DNA from: Bacteroidales bacterium UBA5507
GTDB lineage: Bacteria; Bacteroidota; Bacteroidia; Bacteroidales; Lentimicrobiaceae
Assembly: GCA_002426195.1 (NCBI GenBank)
Contig: DIOT01000047.1
Location: 290,303 to 354,302, forward strand
Direction of reading: 5' to 3'
Length of the DNA: 64,000 nucleotides
The notes below the pieces were generated by a model. The model saw only the letters and a list, made by a program, of their open reading frames with translations, searched no databases and was not told where the DNA came from. Position 1 is the stretch's first letter, and every line of letters begins with the position of its first letter. Positions 1 to 8,027 of the stretch are shown piece after piece. The position numbers were made by a program, and so were the translations under genes.

Positions 1-436
1 CGCTAACAATTGAGTCTCCCCTTTCAAGCTTTATATCTACTCCGGCATGAAATCTTCCACCTCTGGGACCATAAGGTGAGATAAGTTTTCCTTTGAATGG
101 GAATACAAAAGAATCCTCATTTATATTGTGTAAAAAAAGTATTGATGAATCAGAAATTTTTGACCAATCAGTTCTTCCAATTCGAATATTAAGGGTATCC
201 CACATATTTTTATACAGGATATCAGCGGGAACGAACATCATTTCATGCGAGACCCTCTCATTTGAAACAATTGATGGTTCATTATCAAGATAATATGGTT
301 CCGGGCCTATAAGATAATCAGTAGGTTCAAAGAAAGATGCTGTGTCAATTTGAAAAGTTTGTGCGAAGGAATCATTGCAGCAATATGCAATAGAGAGAAT
401 AAAAAATAAAAAAAATGTCCTTCTGCTAATGATCAT
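1..436 (-). CDS. M23-family peptidase (LytM-like), 5' part only
   Basis: The minus-strand frame is open from an ATG at 434-436 to the window edge (145 codons), so the protein is cut by the window and not by mutation. It starts with a hydrophobic signal-like segment (residues 7-18) ending near SFAQ. After about 90 unassigned residues comes FPFKGKLISPYGPRGGRFHAG, then VD. SPYGPR and the HAGVD motif (HxGxD) are the start of the zinc-binding M23/LytM fold; the second metal motif (HxH) would lie outside the window. Family members cut peptide cross-links in peptidoglycan, or act as inactive scaffolds when metal residues are lost. An exported cell-wall role is inferred. Whether it is catalytic cannot be judged without the missing half. 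Confidence 0.8.
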   Translation of the reverse strand, partial: MIISRRTFFLFFILSIAYCCNDSFAQTFQIDTASFFEPTDYLIGPEPYYLDNEPSIVSNERVSHEMMFVPADILYKNMWDTLNIRIGRTDWSKISDSSILFLHNINEDSFVFPFKGKLISPYGPRGGRFHAGVDIKLERGDSIVS

Positions 437-463
437 AAAATGTCTCTGACAAATTCACAAAGG

Positions 464-471
464 CAAATTTA
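464..471 (-). promoter_or_regulatory. Probable -7 element of the M23 gene
   Basis: On the minus strand this reads TAAATTTG followed by C, an exact match to the Bacteroidetes -7 consensus TAnnTTTG. It lies 27 nt upstream of the ATG, giving a leader of about 20 nt. No TTG is seen at the expected -33 distance. Confidence 0.45.
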
Positions 472-691
472 ATTATTTAGGCTTACAAGAAAAGTTTAGT
501 ACTTACTAAAGGCTGTTAAAAAATGTTAAAGGGGTTGTGAATGAGAATTTAAGATAACACTAAAATTAGAATAGATTAAGTGTTATTCTCTTGTTTAATA
601 AGTCCCTTCTTCACTATTAATAAAGAACTGCAATGCATAGAGGTTGGAATGATACAGAGACATTTCAAGAAAATTATTTCAAAAAAAATAT

Positions 692-1369
692 TTACAACGC
701 CCAGTTGATTTCAACCTGACCCGAGGATTTAAGAATTTCATTAGTTTTAATAAAAGCTTTACACCCAATAAAACCTCTATATGCACTTAATGGTGAAGGA
801 TGTGGTGCTTCAAGTATGTAATGCTTTGAAAGATCAATCAATACTTTTTTATTCTGCGCATATCTTCCCCATAAGAGAAACACCACTCCACTCTTATTTT
901 CTGATATCTTTTTAATTACTGCGTCAGTAAAGGTTTCCCAGCCTTTTCCCTGATGAGATCCTGCCAAATTGGCTCTGACTGTCAAAGTAGCATTTAATAG
1001 GAGGACGCCTTGGTCGGCCCATTTATACAAATTGCCGGAAAACGGTATTCCATAACCATAGCAATTATTCAGCTCAGTTAATATATTCACAAGTGAGGGT
1101 GGAAATGGTACTCCATCAGGAACAGAAAAAGATAAACCATGTGCTTGTCCAGGGCCATGATAAGGATCCTGACCCAGCAAGACAACTTTAACTTTATTGA
1201 AAGGAGTACGATTAAAAGCTTCAAAAATATACTTGCCTGGAGGATAAACTACATGGTGGCTTTTCTCGTTAACCAAAAAACTTCTAAGCTCAGTAAAGTA
1301 TGGTTGGTTGAATTCTTCAAGTAAGATTTCTTTCCAGCTATTTTCAATTTGTGGATTAATTTCTGACAT
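692..1369 (-). CDS. ung: Uracil-DNA glycosylase (family 1)
   Basis: This 225-residue protein has the usual length for family 1 UNG. It removes uracil from DNA by hydrolysing the N-glycosidic bond, the first step of base-excision repair. The water-activating motif GQDPYHG is at about residues 66-72 with the catalytic Asp at 68. It is followed by the uracil-binding stretch AHGLSFSV, by LLWGRYAQNK, and by the DNA-binding loop HPSPLSAYRGF starting near residue 190, which holds the second catalytic residue, His. The ATG at 1369 begins MSEINPQIENSW, a normal family start. It is a single gene with no clear operon partner. Assignment is secure. Confidence 0.97.
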   Translation of the reverse strand: MSEINPQIENSWKEILLEEFNQPYFTELRSFLVNEKSHHVVYPPGKYIFEAFNRTPFNKVKVVLLGQDPYHGPGQAHGLSFSVPDGVPFPPSLVNILTELNNCYGYGIPFSGNLYKWADQGVLLLNATLTVRANLAGSHQGKGWETFTDAVIKKISENKSGVVFLLWGRYAQNKKVLIDLSKHYILEAPHPSPLSAYRGFIGCKAFIKTNEILKSSGQVEINWAL

Positions 1370-1465
1370 AAAGAGTTACTTTTGAAAAAAATATAGATAA
1401 ACAATAAAAGGTCTAAGTTTTAAGTTTATAATTATCACCTCAAACATAACCTGACGCGTAAAATT

Positions 1466-1594
1466 ATGAAAAAAGCAGTTCGGATAATAATTATCTTCGG
1501 GGCTTTAACCGTCCTCGCAGTCTCATGCAAATCATCCCAGAAATGTGCCGCTTATGGGGAATCAAATCGGTATAAAGTAGAAAGGAACTTCTAA
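1466..1594 (+). CDS. 42-residue putative lipoprotein
   Basis: This ATG-TAA frame encodes 42 residues: a basic N-terminus (MKKAVR), a hydrophobic core (IIIIFGALTVL), then AVSCK, a lipobox-like site with Cys21, and a short polar tail holding CAAYGESNRYKVERNF. The mature part would be only about 22 residues. Support for a real gene: a classic lipoprotein signal, a strong intrinsic terminator 20 nt after the stop, and a following gene with its own promoter. I have the impression of similar short tails (C-x-A-Y-G-x-x-x-x-Y/F-K-x-x) in other Bacteroidetes proteins, but could not check. No function is proposed. Confidence 0.65.
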   Translation: MKKAVRIIIIFGALTVLAVSCKSSQKCAAYGESNRYKVERNF

Positions 1595-1614
1595 GATATT
1601 TTATCTTATTTCAT

Positions 1615-1645
1615 AAAGCCTGTGACATTTATCGCAGGCTTTTTG
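1615..1645 (+). terminator. Intrinsic terminator of the 42-residue lipoprotein gene
   Basis: An 8-bp perfect stem, AAAGCCTG (1615-1622) with CAGGCTTT (1635-1642), has a 12-nt loop and is followed by T residues up to 1644. Confidence 0.8.
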
Positions 1646-1675
1646 TTTATAGAGTAGTCCATTTGTATAAATTTG
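1643..1675 (+). promoter_or_regulatory. Promoter of the 1698 gene
   Basis: A TTG at 1643-1645, a 22-nt spacer and TAAATTTG at 1668-1675 fit the Bacteroidetes -33/-7 promoter. The -33 triplet lies in the T-tract of the preceding terminator, so the two signals share bases. The predicted leader is under 20 nt before the ATG at 1698. Confidence 0.6.
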
Positions 1676-1697
1676 TATTGACAATTGGTTTACAATT

Positions 1698-2456
1698 ATG
1701 AGAAAGGCTATCGGTTTAATCTTTTTACTTCTTGCTCTAAGTCCACTTTGTGCTTTGTCCCAATTTGAACCGGAGTACGATTCGGTAGCTGATAATATTC
1801 TTTTCCGTAAAGAAATGAATGGAGCCATATTCATTCATACAAATGGATGGGGTCTGGAATATCGCATTGGCGCTAATCGATCAGTCTTTAATAAATGGAT
1901 GCTTGAGTTCAATTTGATGGAGTATAAACACGCGAAAGAGATCAAGACAATTAATCCCTTTTATAGTAATACTAAAAGTTACATATACGGAAAGCTGAAT
2001 ACTATATACGATCTAAGGGCTGGATATGGTCAACAATTGCAATTGAACAGGAAACCTCGCAGTGGTGGTGTTGAATTGCGATTAACATACACAGGTGGGC
2101 TTTCAGTAGCATTGGTAAAACCGGTCTATCTCAATGTTATACAATTTGATACAAATGAGATACGACAGATATTAGTTGTGGAAAAATACAATCCAAATAG
2201 TCACTTTCCAGATAATATATATGGTCGGGCCTCTTTTCTTAAAGGATTTGATGAGATAAAACCATACCCAGGTGTATATGCAAAAGTTGGTTTGGGTATT
2301 GAATTTGGCTCAATTAATCAGAATACGAAAATAGTGGAGGTTGGCGCTGCGGTTGACTATTTTGTCAAACCGGTTCCAATAATGGCCACTCAAAAGAACG
2401 AGCAATTTTTCATTACACTTTATGTGAGTTTCGGACTAGGAAAAAGGTATAACTAA
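1698..2456 (+). CDS. Predicted outer-membrane beta-barrel protein, unknown function
   Basis: The 252-residue protein starts with a clear signal peptide (MRKAIGLIFLLLALSPLCALSQ). The mature part has alternating polar/hydrophobic strands rich in Tyr, Gly and aromatic residues, such as WGLEYRIGANR, ELRLTYTGGLSVAL and YAKVGLGIEFG. It ends in a strand-like stretch, FFITLYVSFGLGKRYN. This pattern is typical of small Bacteroidetes outer-membrane barrels. I do not recognise a named family. It has its own promoter and ends only 2 nt from the convergent GH130 gene, with no visible terminator between them. Outer-membrane location is inferred from composition only. Confidence 0.75.
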   Translation: MRKAIGLIFLLLALSPLCALSQFEPEYDSVADNILFRKEMNGAIFIHTNGWGLEYRIGANRSVFNKWMLEFNLMEYKHAKEIKTINPFYSNTKSYIYGKLNTIYDLRAGYGQQLQLNRKPRSGGVELRLTYTGGLSVALVKPVYLNVIQFDTNEIRQILVVEKYNPNSHFPDNIYGRASFLKGFDEIKPYPGVYAKVGLGIEFGSINQNTKIVEVGAAVDYFVKPVPIMATQKNEQFFITLYVSFGLGKRYN

Positions 2457-2458
2457 TT

Positions 2459-3922
2459 TCAGACCCGATCCATACATTTCAGCAAGTCATCTACCTTTAT
2501 GGTTGCAATTCCTGATGTAATGTCTGACATAGCATAAGGAATAACTAACCTGTTATTATGTATTAGTGCCCCACATGAATAAATTACGTTTGGGACATAT
2601 CCTTCCCTTTCTTCTTCAGTAGGTGAAAGTAAAGGTTCGTTGAGGCGGGCAATTACTTTTGAAGGATCATTTAGATCCAATAATAATGCGCCCATAAAAT
2701 ACTGTCGCATTGCCCCTACCCCATGAGTTAGCACTAACCATCCTTCAGAAATTTCAATAGGAGAGCCACAATTACCAATTTGAATAAATTCCCAAGGCTC
2801 AAGAGGTTCTTGTATTAGAATTGCTTCCTGCCAAAAATGCAAATGATCTGAGTATAGAATGTAATTGTTTTCTCCATCCTGTCGCCCTAACATTACATAT
2901 TTTCCTTTGATTTTCCTTGGGAACAAAGCCATTCCCTTATTCTGTACCGCTGCACCATTCAAAGTAATTATATTGAATGTCAGGAAATCCTTTGTTTCAA
3001 TCAATTGAGGAAGTATGTTGTAGCCATTATAAGCCGTATATGTTGCATAATAAGTAATTTCACCATTGTCATCAGAGAATCTTACGAATCTGGCATCTTC
3101 GATTCCCCTGCTTTCATTCTCTGATACCGGGAATATGACTCGCTCAGAAATCTTACTCTTGGCATCAAATCTAATCTTGTAATTTGAATTTGCCAACCAT
3201 TTTATTTTAACCAAAGTTTTTTCGTTGCTTTCAAATTCTGTGTCCTGATGCACTTGCAGGATGCTCTCAGTTAAATCATTAAAAGTAAAAACATCAGGAA
3301 GCCGTTCAATTATTTTGATGCTAGTGTCATCCCATACTCCCATATCCTGTAATTTCATCTGAAACAAATCCCTCATGTAATAGGGATCATGAATCATTTT
3401 AGGAGTCTGTAAAAAATCAGTAATGTTATCAAAGGCAACAGCACCATCTTCTTCAATCAATCCGGTTCTGAATACAATTGATGAAATATGGCCCTCACCA
3501 GTAGCTCTAAGACTCATGATAAAACGAAGTTCGCCAGACTCAAGACTACTTTGGTTAGGATGCGGAACAATTGAAGGATTAAAAAGAGCAGCAGATTCAA
3601 CTGAATATTCCATTGTAAAATATGCCCCAATGAGTATTTGCTTTGTGTAGCTTATATCAATCGCCGGATCGATATAATCGCAAACCTTCTTGAAATTCTC
3701 TGCAAGACTAAGTTCAATATTTTTATGTCTGCTAGAAAAACTTGCCAGCACTTCCTGAAGCAAATCAGCTGCATGACTTTCCTGAAGAACAAGCACTCTG
3801 TCGGCAATCCTTTTAATTCTACTAAAATTTGTTGGTATATGAGTCCTTTTGATCACTCTTGAAGTATCTCTGTGCAATCTGTTTTTGCGTCTTTTTATTA
3901 ATTGTCTTACACTTGTTGCCAT
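2459..3922 (-). CDS. GH130-family glycoside phosphorylase/hydrolase
   Basis: The 487-residue protein has a roughly 130-residue N-terminal helical extension and then a five-bladed-propeller GH130 domain. The family hallmark GIEDARF (usually ExDPR) is at about residues 272-278 and carries the likely catalytic Asp. Later blades hold MLGRQDGENNY, LTHGVGAMRQYFMGALLLD and GYVPNVIYSCGAL, where the Arg, His and Lys residues of the phosphate-binding pocket are found in characterised members. GH130 enzymes mostly phosphorolyse or hydrolyse beta-mannosides. No signal peptide is seen, so a cytoplasmic enzyme is expected. It lies 69 nt downstream of a GT4 gene on the same strand, so the two probably make and turn over the same glycan. 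Substrate is not predictable here. Confidence 0.85.
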   Translation of the reverse strand: MATSVRQLIKRRKNRLHRDTSRVIKRTHIPTNFSRIKRIADRVLVLQESHAADLLQEVLASFSSRHKNIELSLAENFKKVCDYIDPAIDISYTKQILIGAYFTMEYSVESAALFNPSIVPHPNQSSLESGELRFIMSLRATGEGHISSIVFRTGLIEEDGAVAFDNITDFLQTPKMIHDPYYMRDLFQMKLQDMGVWDDTSIKIIERLPDVFTFNDLTESILQVHQDTEFESNEKTLVKIKWLANSNYKIRFDAKSKISERVIFPVSENESRGIEDARFVRFSDDNGEITYYATYTAYNGYNILPQLIETKDFLTFNIITLNGAAVQNKGMALFPRKIKGKYVMLGRQDGENNYILYSDHLHFWQEAILIQEPLEPWEFIQIGNCGSPIEISEGWLVLTHGVGAMRQYFMGALLLDLNDPSKVIARLNEPLLSPTEEEREGYVPNVIYSCGALIHNNRLVIPYAMSDITSGIATIKVDDLLKCMDRV

Positions 3923-3991
3923 CGATAAATAAGCTTTATTATTGAACTAGCAATGATTATTTGCATATAGTAAAGAATTCGAGCAGAATAA

Positions 3992-6214
3992 TTAGCTGTA
4001 ATATTCTTCATATACTTCAAGTATCGTCAGGTACGAGATCAGATATGACAGAGTACTTTCTGCTCCCTGGTTTCTATTTACTCCATAACTTTCTAAACCA
4101 TCACAGCAGCCCTTAGTTTCATAGTCATAAAGACTCAAACGAAGATCATTCTCTCCAAGAAACCACATAAAACATGTAAACATTTTATTCAGGTACTGCT
4201 TGTCGTGTGTTATTATATAAGCCTGGCGGAACATCAGGACCATTGCCATTGCATCAATGGGTTGCTGTGCAAATTTCGATTTCTCCTGACCTTTATAATA
4301 CCATTGGTGATTTCCAATGATTGAAAGATATCCCTCAGATAAGGCTACTTTTGAAAGGAAGTCCATTGTTACCAAAGCTATCGATAACACATCATCATCT
4401 TTAATGAATTCGTAAGCATGCAAAAGAGCAAGAGGAAGTAGAGCGTTATCATATGCAAAATACTCTTCAAACCAGGGCCAATCATCTGAACTGTACTTTT
4501 TGAACAATTCGGTAAGCCTATCAGTAAATGATTTCAACAATTCAATCATTCCATCATCAGAGGGTTTGCTCTTCAGGTAATAAGAAACACCAATTATAGC
4601 GTAGGCTATTGCTCTGGGTGATTTTAGGTTTTTTGCAATAGGAATCGCAGCAAAAAAGATGAGGTGTGCCGATTGGTAGTATGAGCCATTAGGTGAATTG
4701 GCAAGCAGATAGCCCAATGCCCACATTGCACGCCCAAATGAATCCTCAGATCCAACTTCATCCAGATATATCCTACTAAAACTTAAAAAATTGCGAAAAG
4801 AGCCATCTTTATTTTGCATATAGTGAATATAGCTAAGATAAATAGGACAAAGTACCAAAGCTGATTTGTCCTTCTTTTGCTTCACAGTCATAGTAGTTAA
4901 GAGTAAAGCTCTTGCATTATCATCAAGACAATAACCCTCTTTCAAGTTAGGTATTCCAAATTTGGCATGTTGTATTATTCCGGTGTCATCCGTCAACCGC
5001 TTGATATGCTCAAGCGAAAAAGGCGGCAATTGCTTAATATCGAATGGTATTATTTCTCTTTTTACAAGAACTTCTTCGTTTGAAACTATTTCAGCCAGTT
5101 TGCAGTATTTAAACCCAATCTTAGGCCAGGTTATAGTCTCTCCATATTTGTGAGCATTTCTTCTGATTTTTTCCCTTTTTTCCTTGTCTGCAAGCAGGTC
5201 TATGAGTATCTCACTTAATTGTGAAATATCATTAAAATCAAACAGTACGCCTACTCCATTGGAAAGTATTTCTGTAGCATGCCAGTAAGGAGTGGAGACG
5301 ACAGCAGATCCCACACCAACAGCATAAGCAAGCGTGCCACTTGTAATTTGTGCTTCATTCAAATATGGGGTTAAATAAATATCAGATGCATGCAAATATT
5401 TAAAGAGCTCTTTCTGCCCAACGAATTTATTTATAAGAATCACATTCCTCTGAAGATTGAGTTCATTAATAAGTCGCGTAAGGTATATACGATACTCATC
5501 GCCTGAATGTCGCAAGACATTGGGATGAGTTTTTCCCAAAACTATATAAAGAAGATTTGGGAACTTCTCAACTACATTAGGAAGAGCTTTAATTACAGTT
5601 TCAATTCCTTTATTTCGACTGATTAATCCAAAAGTTAACAAAACTTCTCGCCCAACTAACCGAAACTCTTTTTTGGTTTCTTCCTGATTGAAAGAAATAT
5701 CAGGTACACCATGTTCTATATAAATTATCTTTTCCATGGGCACATCGTAGATATCAATAAGGAATTCAATTGCTTTATGACTCATCACAATAATCTTATT
5801 GGCCATTTTACAGATTTCCTGTATAACAGCCTTTTCATTTAATGAAGGAGTCTTTATGATAGTATGTAACGTTACAATTAACGGGATCTCAAGTCTATAT
5901 AGCAACGGCAAGATGTATACTCCATTATCGCCCCCAAAAATCCCGAATTCATGTTGCAATATGCAACAATTGGCCCCACTTAAATTTATATATTCCGCAG
6001 CAGAAATGTAATCTTCCTGCTCATTTTGCCTTATTGTTGAATACACCTCATCGGGGTAGTTGTATTCAATATCGTTGTCATTCAGAGCAACTACATAATT
6101 CCCAGAGGTACCTTCTGAGTTAAGATTAAGATTTATTGCTTTATAAAGATTATTAGTAAAGGTCCCAATCCCACATTCCCTGGGCGGGTATGTGCCGATA
6201 AATGCTATTTTCAT
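3992..6214 (-). CDS. Two-domain protein: GT4 glycosyltransferase plus C-terminal alpha/alpha-barrel-like domain
   Basis: Residues 1 to about 370 form a GT-B retaining glycosyltransferase of family GT4. They have the N-terminal nucleotide-sugar fold (IAFIGTYPPRECGIGTFTNN), VLLTFGLISRNKGIETVI at the domain junction, and an EAQITSGTLAYAVGVG segment where the family's E-x7-E motif sits. Residues of about 395-740 form a separate helical domain (HAKFGIPNLKEGYCLDDNARALL, then repeated helices with WPWFEEYFAYDNALLPLALL). This resembles the (alpha/alpha)6 barrels of glycan-processing enzymes. No signal or membrane span is seen. The start codon follows a terminator-bounded gap. With the downstream GH130 gene it forms a two-gene unit. 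A mannosyl-type transferase is a guess from the GH130 partner. Confidence 0.8.
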   Translation of the reverse strand: MKIAFIGTYPPRECGIGTFTNNLYKAINLNLNSEGTSGNYVVALNDNDIEYNYPDEVYSTIRQNEQEDYISAAEYINLSGANCCILQHEFGIFGGDNGVYILPLLYRLEIPLIVTLHTIIKTPSLNEKAVIQEICKMANKIIVMSHKAIEFLIDIYDVPMEKIIYIEHGVPDISFNQEETKKEFRLVGREVLLTFGLISRNKGIETVIKALPNVVEKFPNLLYIVLGKTHPNVLRHSGDEYRIYLTRLINELNLQRNVILINKFVGQKELFKYLHASDIYLTPYLNEAQITSGTLAYAVGVGSAVVSTPYWHATEILSNGVGVLFDFNDISQLSEILIDLLADKEKREKIRRNAHKYGETITWPKIGFKYCKLAEIVSNEEVLVKREIIPFDIKQLPPFSLEHIKRLTDDTGIIQHAKFGIPNLKEGYCLDDNARALLLTTMTVKQKKDKSALVLCPIYLSYIHYMQNKDGSFRNFLSFSRIYLDEVGSEDSFGRAMWALGYLLANSPNGSYYQSAHLIFFAAIPIAKNLKSPRAIAYAIIGVSYYLKSKPSDDGMIELLKSFTDRLTELFKKYSSDDWPWFEEYFAYDNALLPLALLHAYEFIKDDDVLSIALVTMDFLSKVALSEGYLSIIGNHQWYYKGQEKSKFAQQPIDAMAMVLMFRQAYIITHDKQYLNKMFTCFMWFLGENDLRLSLYDYETKGCCDGLESYGVNRNQGAESTLSYLISYLTILEVYEEYYS

Positions 6215-6459
6215 AATTGCCTATTATTGAGTTGGGTTAATATCTCCTAACTTCCGAAATAGTAACATTCGAAAAGCATTATCAGTTCGATTGGGCTAAA
6301 CTACTGAAGAATCTGAATTCATTGAAAGTAGAAGAATGAACCAATTCGAATTAAATCCAGTTTATCTCTGAACTTTTATCCAATTAGTTTTAGTGCCTAA
6401 AGAACAGCCTAACAATTTAAAAATATTGCAGCAAATGAAGCAGACGTCCTGTACCTAAT

Positions 6460-6492
6460 AAAAAAGCTGCCTCTTAAAGAGGCAGCTTTTTT
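6460..6492 (-). terminator. Strong intrinsic terminator, 14-bp stem
   Basis: AAAAAAGCTGCCTC (6460-6473) pairs perfectly with GAGGCAGCTTTTTT (6479-6492) around a 5-nt loop. On the minus strand it ends in T6 just past the stop codon of the T9SS gene at 6512. The rest of the 6215-6459 gap shows no other clear signal. Confidence 0.9.
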
Positions 6493-6511
6493 ATTATTTA
6501 ACTGTACTGTT

Positions 6512-7978
6512 CTACTTTTGAATAATTAATTTAGAAGTGTATTTCCTTCCTTCAGAAAGAATACTTACCATATAAATACCGTTTGTCAGGTTATCAACAG
6601 GAATGTCCTTTATAATTCCATTGGTACTATTAACAGTTGTTTTAAAACGTCTGGAACCTAATAGATCATAAATTTCAATTTCATTTATACCTGTATAGCT
6701 ACCTTTTAAATTGATATTTACTTTCTGAGAAGCTGGTGAAGGATAAATGCGTGCATTTTGATTACCGGCAACCTGATCATTCATACCTAAAGCAACAGTC
6801 CGAAAATTCCACGTGTTGCTATACTGGCTTGAGTCACGACTACTTATCGCTCTGACTCTCCAATAATATACCTTAGCACTATCAACAACATTTAAAGGAA
6901 TTTTGAATTCATTACCGCTTTCAACCCGATAACTAAAAGCCTGATTAAAATCCTGATTGTTTGCTATATCAACTTCATAATATAGCAAACCGGTTATGGG
7001 CTCCCATGAGAGAGTTGGCTGCAATACTACATTAGTTGCATTGTTTGCGGGTGATGTAAGAGTTACCTGATCAACAGTCGATAAGTTCCTAATTTCTGAG
7101 AATATTGTATCATTTGCATGAACACCTATAACTTGCCAATAATAATTAGTTCCAAACATCAAAGTGTCAGGAATAAATTTGGGCGAAGTAAGGGTTGCTG
7201 ATACATTATACGCTTCAAAATGCTGCATTTCAGGATCAGTTGAAACCATTAGCTGATATTTCAGTAGTCCATTAATTTTATTCCAGCTAAATTCAACATC
7301 TGGAGAATTACCAGTTGAGTTATTAGCAGGATTCTTAAGACTTAAAGTATTATTAACGGTAAAAACTTTAATTGTTGACCACTCTGAAGTGTCACTTACA
7401 TGACGTGCGCGCATTCTCAGATTGTAGGTTTCTCCAAATAATAAAGAATTGGCATTTGTTGTTTGTGCGTTACCAGCAACAGAAAGTACTGACAATGCAG
7501 GACTGTCAAATGTATCTATGGTATCAAACTCCAGGTCGAAGTTAGTTACACCCGAAATACGTTGCCAAATTATTGCAACATTAGCATCAACATTACTAGC
7601 TCCATCTGTTGGCCTGCTAATTGTAACAGTATTAATAACTGTGAAAGAACGTGGCTCGGACCACTCAGAAGTTTCTGAATTATCGATTGCTCTGACTCTC
7701 CAGTAATAAGTTCTGCCAAATTCAAGTTCAGACATTTGATATTTGGTGACATCCGTTGTAAATGTAGTGGCAGAAGAAAAATCGGCAACTATATCTAATT
7801 GAGCTTCATAGTGCAATCCAATATCACCTGTAACTGCATTCCAATCAAGGTCAACATCCGGGAATACATTAACTGCATTATTAGCCGGATTTGATAATGT
7901 TGGTGTGTATATATCAGGTGCTGCATTCAGTTTAATCACTGCCAACAAGATGAGTAATGTAAAGAATATATTTTTCAT
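6512..7978 (-). CDS. T9SS-exported protein with four fibronectin-III-like repeats
   Basis: This 488-residue protein has a signal peptide (residues 1-19). Four tandem repeats of about 95 residues follow, each opening with a variant of L-x-x-P-A-N-N-A-x-N-V and W-x-x-I-x-G and closing with YYWRVRAI-type strands, as in fibronectin type III modules. From about residue 410 it has a type A Por sorting domain: RIYPSPASQKVNI, then a YDLLG strand, then NGIYMVSI and a lysine-ending last strand. It is expected to cross the outer membrane by the T9SS and be attached or released. No catalytic motif is seen, so an adhesive or structural role is inferred. It is followed by a strong terminator, and the next gene upstream on this strand is also T9SS cargo. 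Confidence 0.85.
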   Translation of the reverse strand: MKNIFFTLLILLAVIKLNAAPDIYTPTLSNPANNAVNVFPDVDLDWNAVTGDIGLHYEAQLDIVADFSSATTFTTDVTKYQMSELEFGRTYYWRVRAIDNSETSEWSEPRSFTVINTVTISRPTDGASNVDANVAIIWQRISGVTNFDLEFDTIDTFDSPALSVLSVAGNAQTTNANSLLFGETYNLRMRARHVSDTSEWSTIKVFTVNNTLSLKNPANNSTGNSPDVEFSWNKINGLLKYQLMVSTDPEMQHFEAYNVSATLTSPKFIPDTLMFGTNYYWQVIGVHANDTIFSEIRNLSTVDQVTLTSPANNATNVVLQPTLSWEPITGLLYYEVDIANNQDFNQAFSYRVESGNEFKIPLNVVDSAKVYYWRVRAISSRDSSQYSNTWNFRTVALGMNDQVAGNQNARIYPSPASQKVNINLKGSYTGINEIEIYDLLGSRRFKTTVNSTNGIIKDIPVDNLTNGIYMVSILSEGRKYTSKLIIQK

Positions 7979-8027
7979 AGAAAATTGATTTTTACTTTGT
8001 TAATATCAGGTATATGTTTTACTCTGA

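Noticed and set aside
93..293. Plus-strand frame of 66 codons at the left edge
   Set aside because: It is antisense to the M23 peptidase frame, which has a signal peptide and the HxGxD motif.
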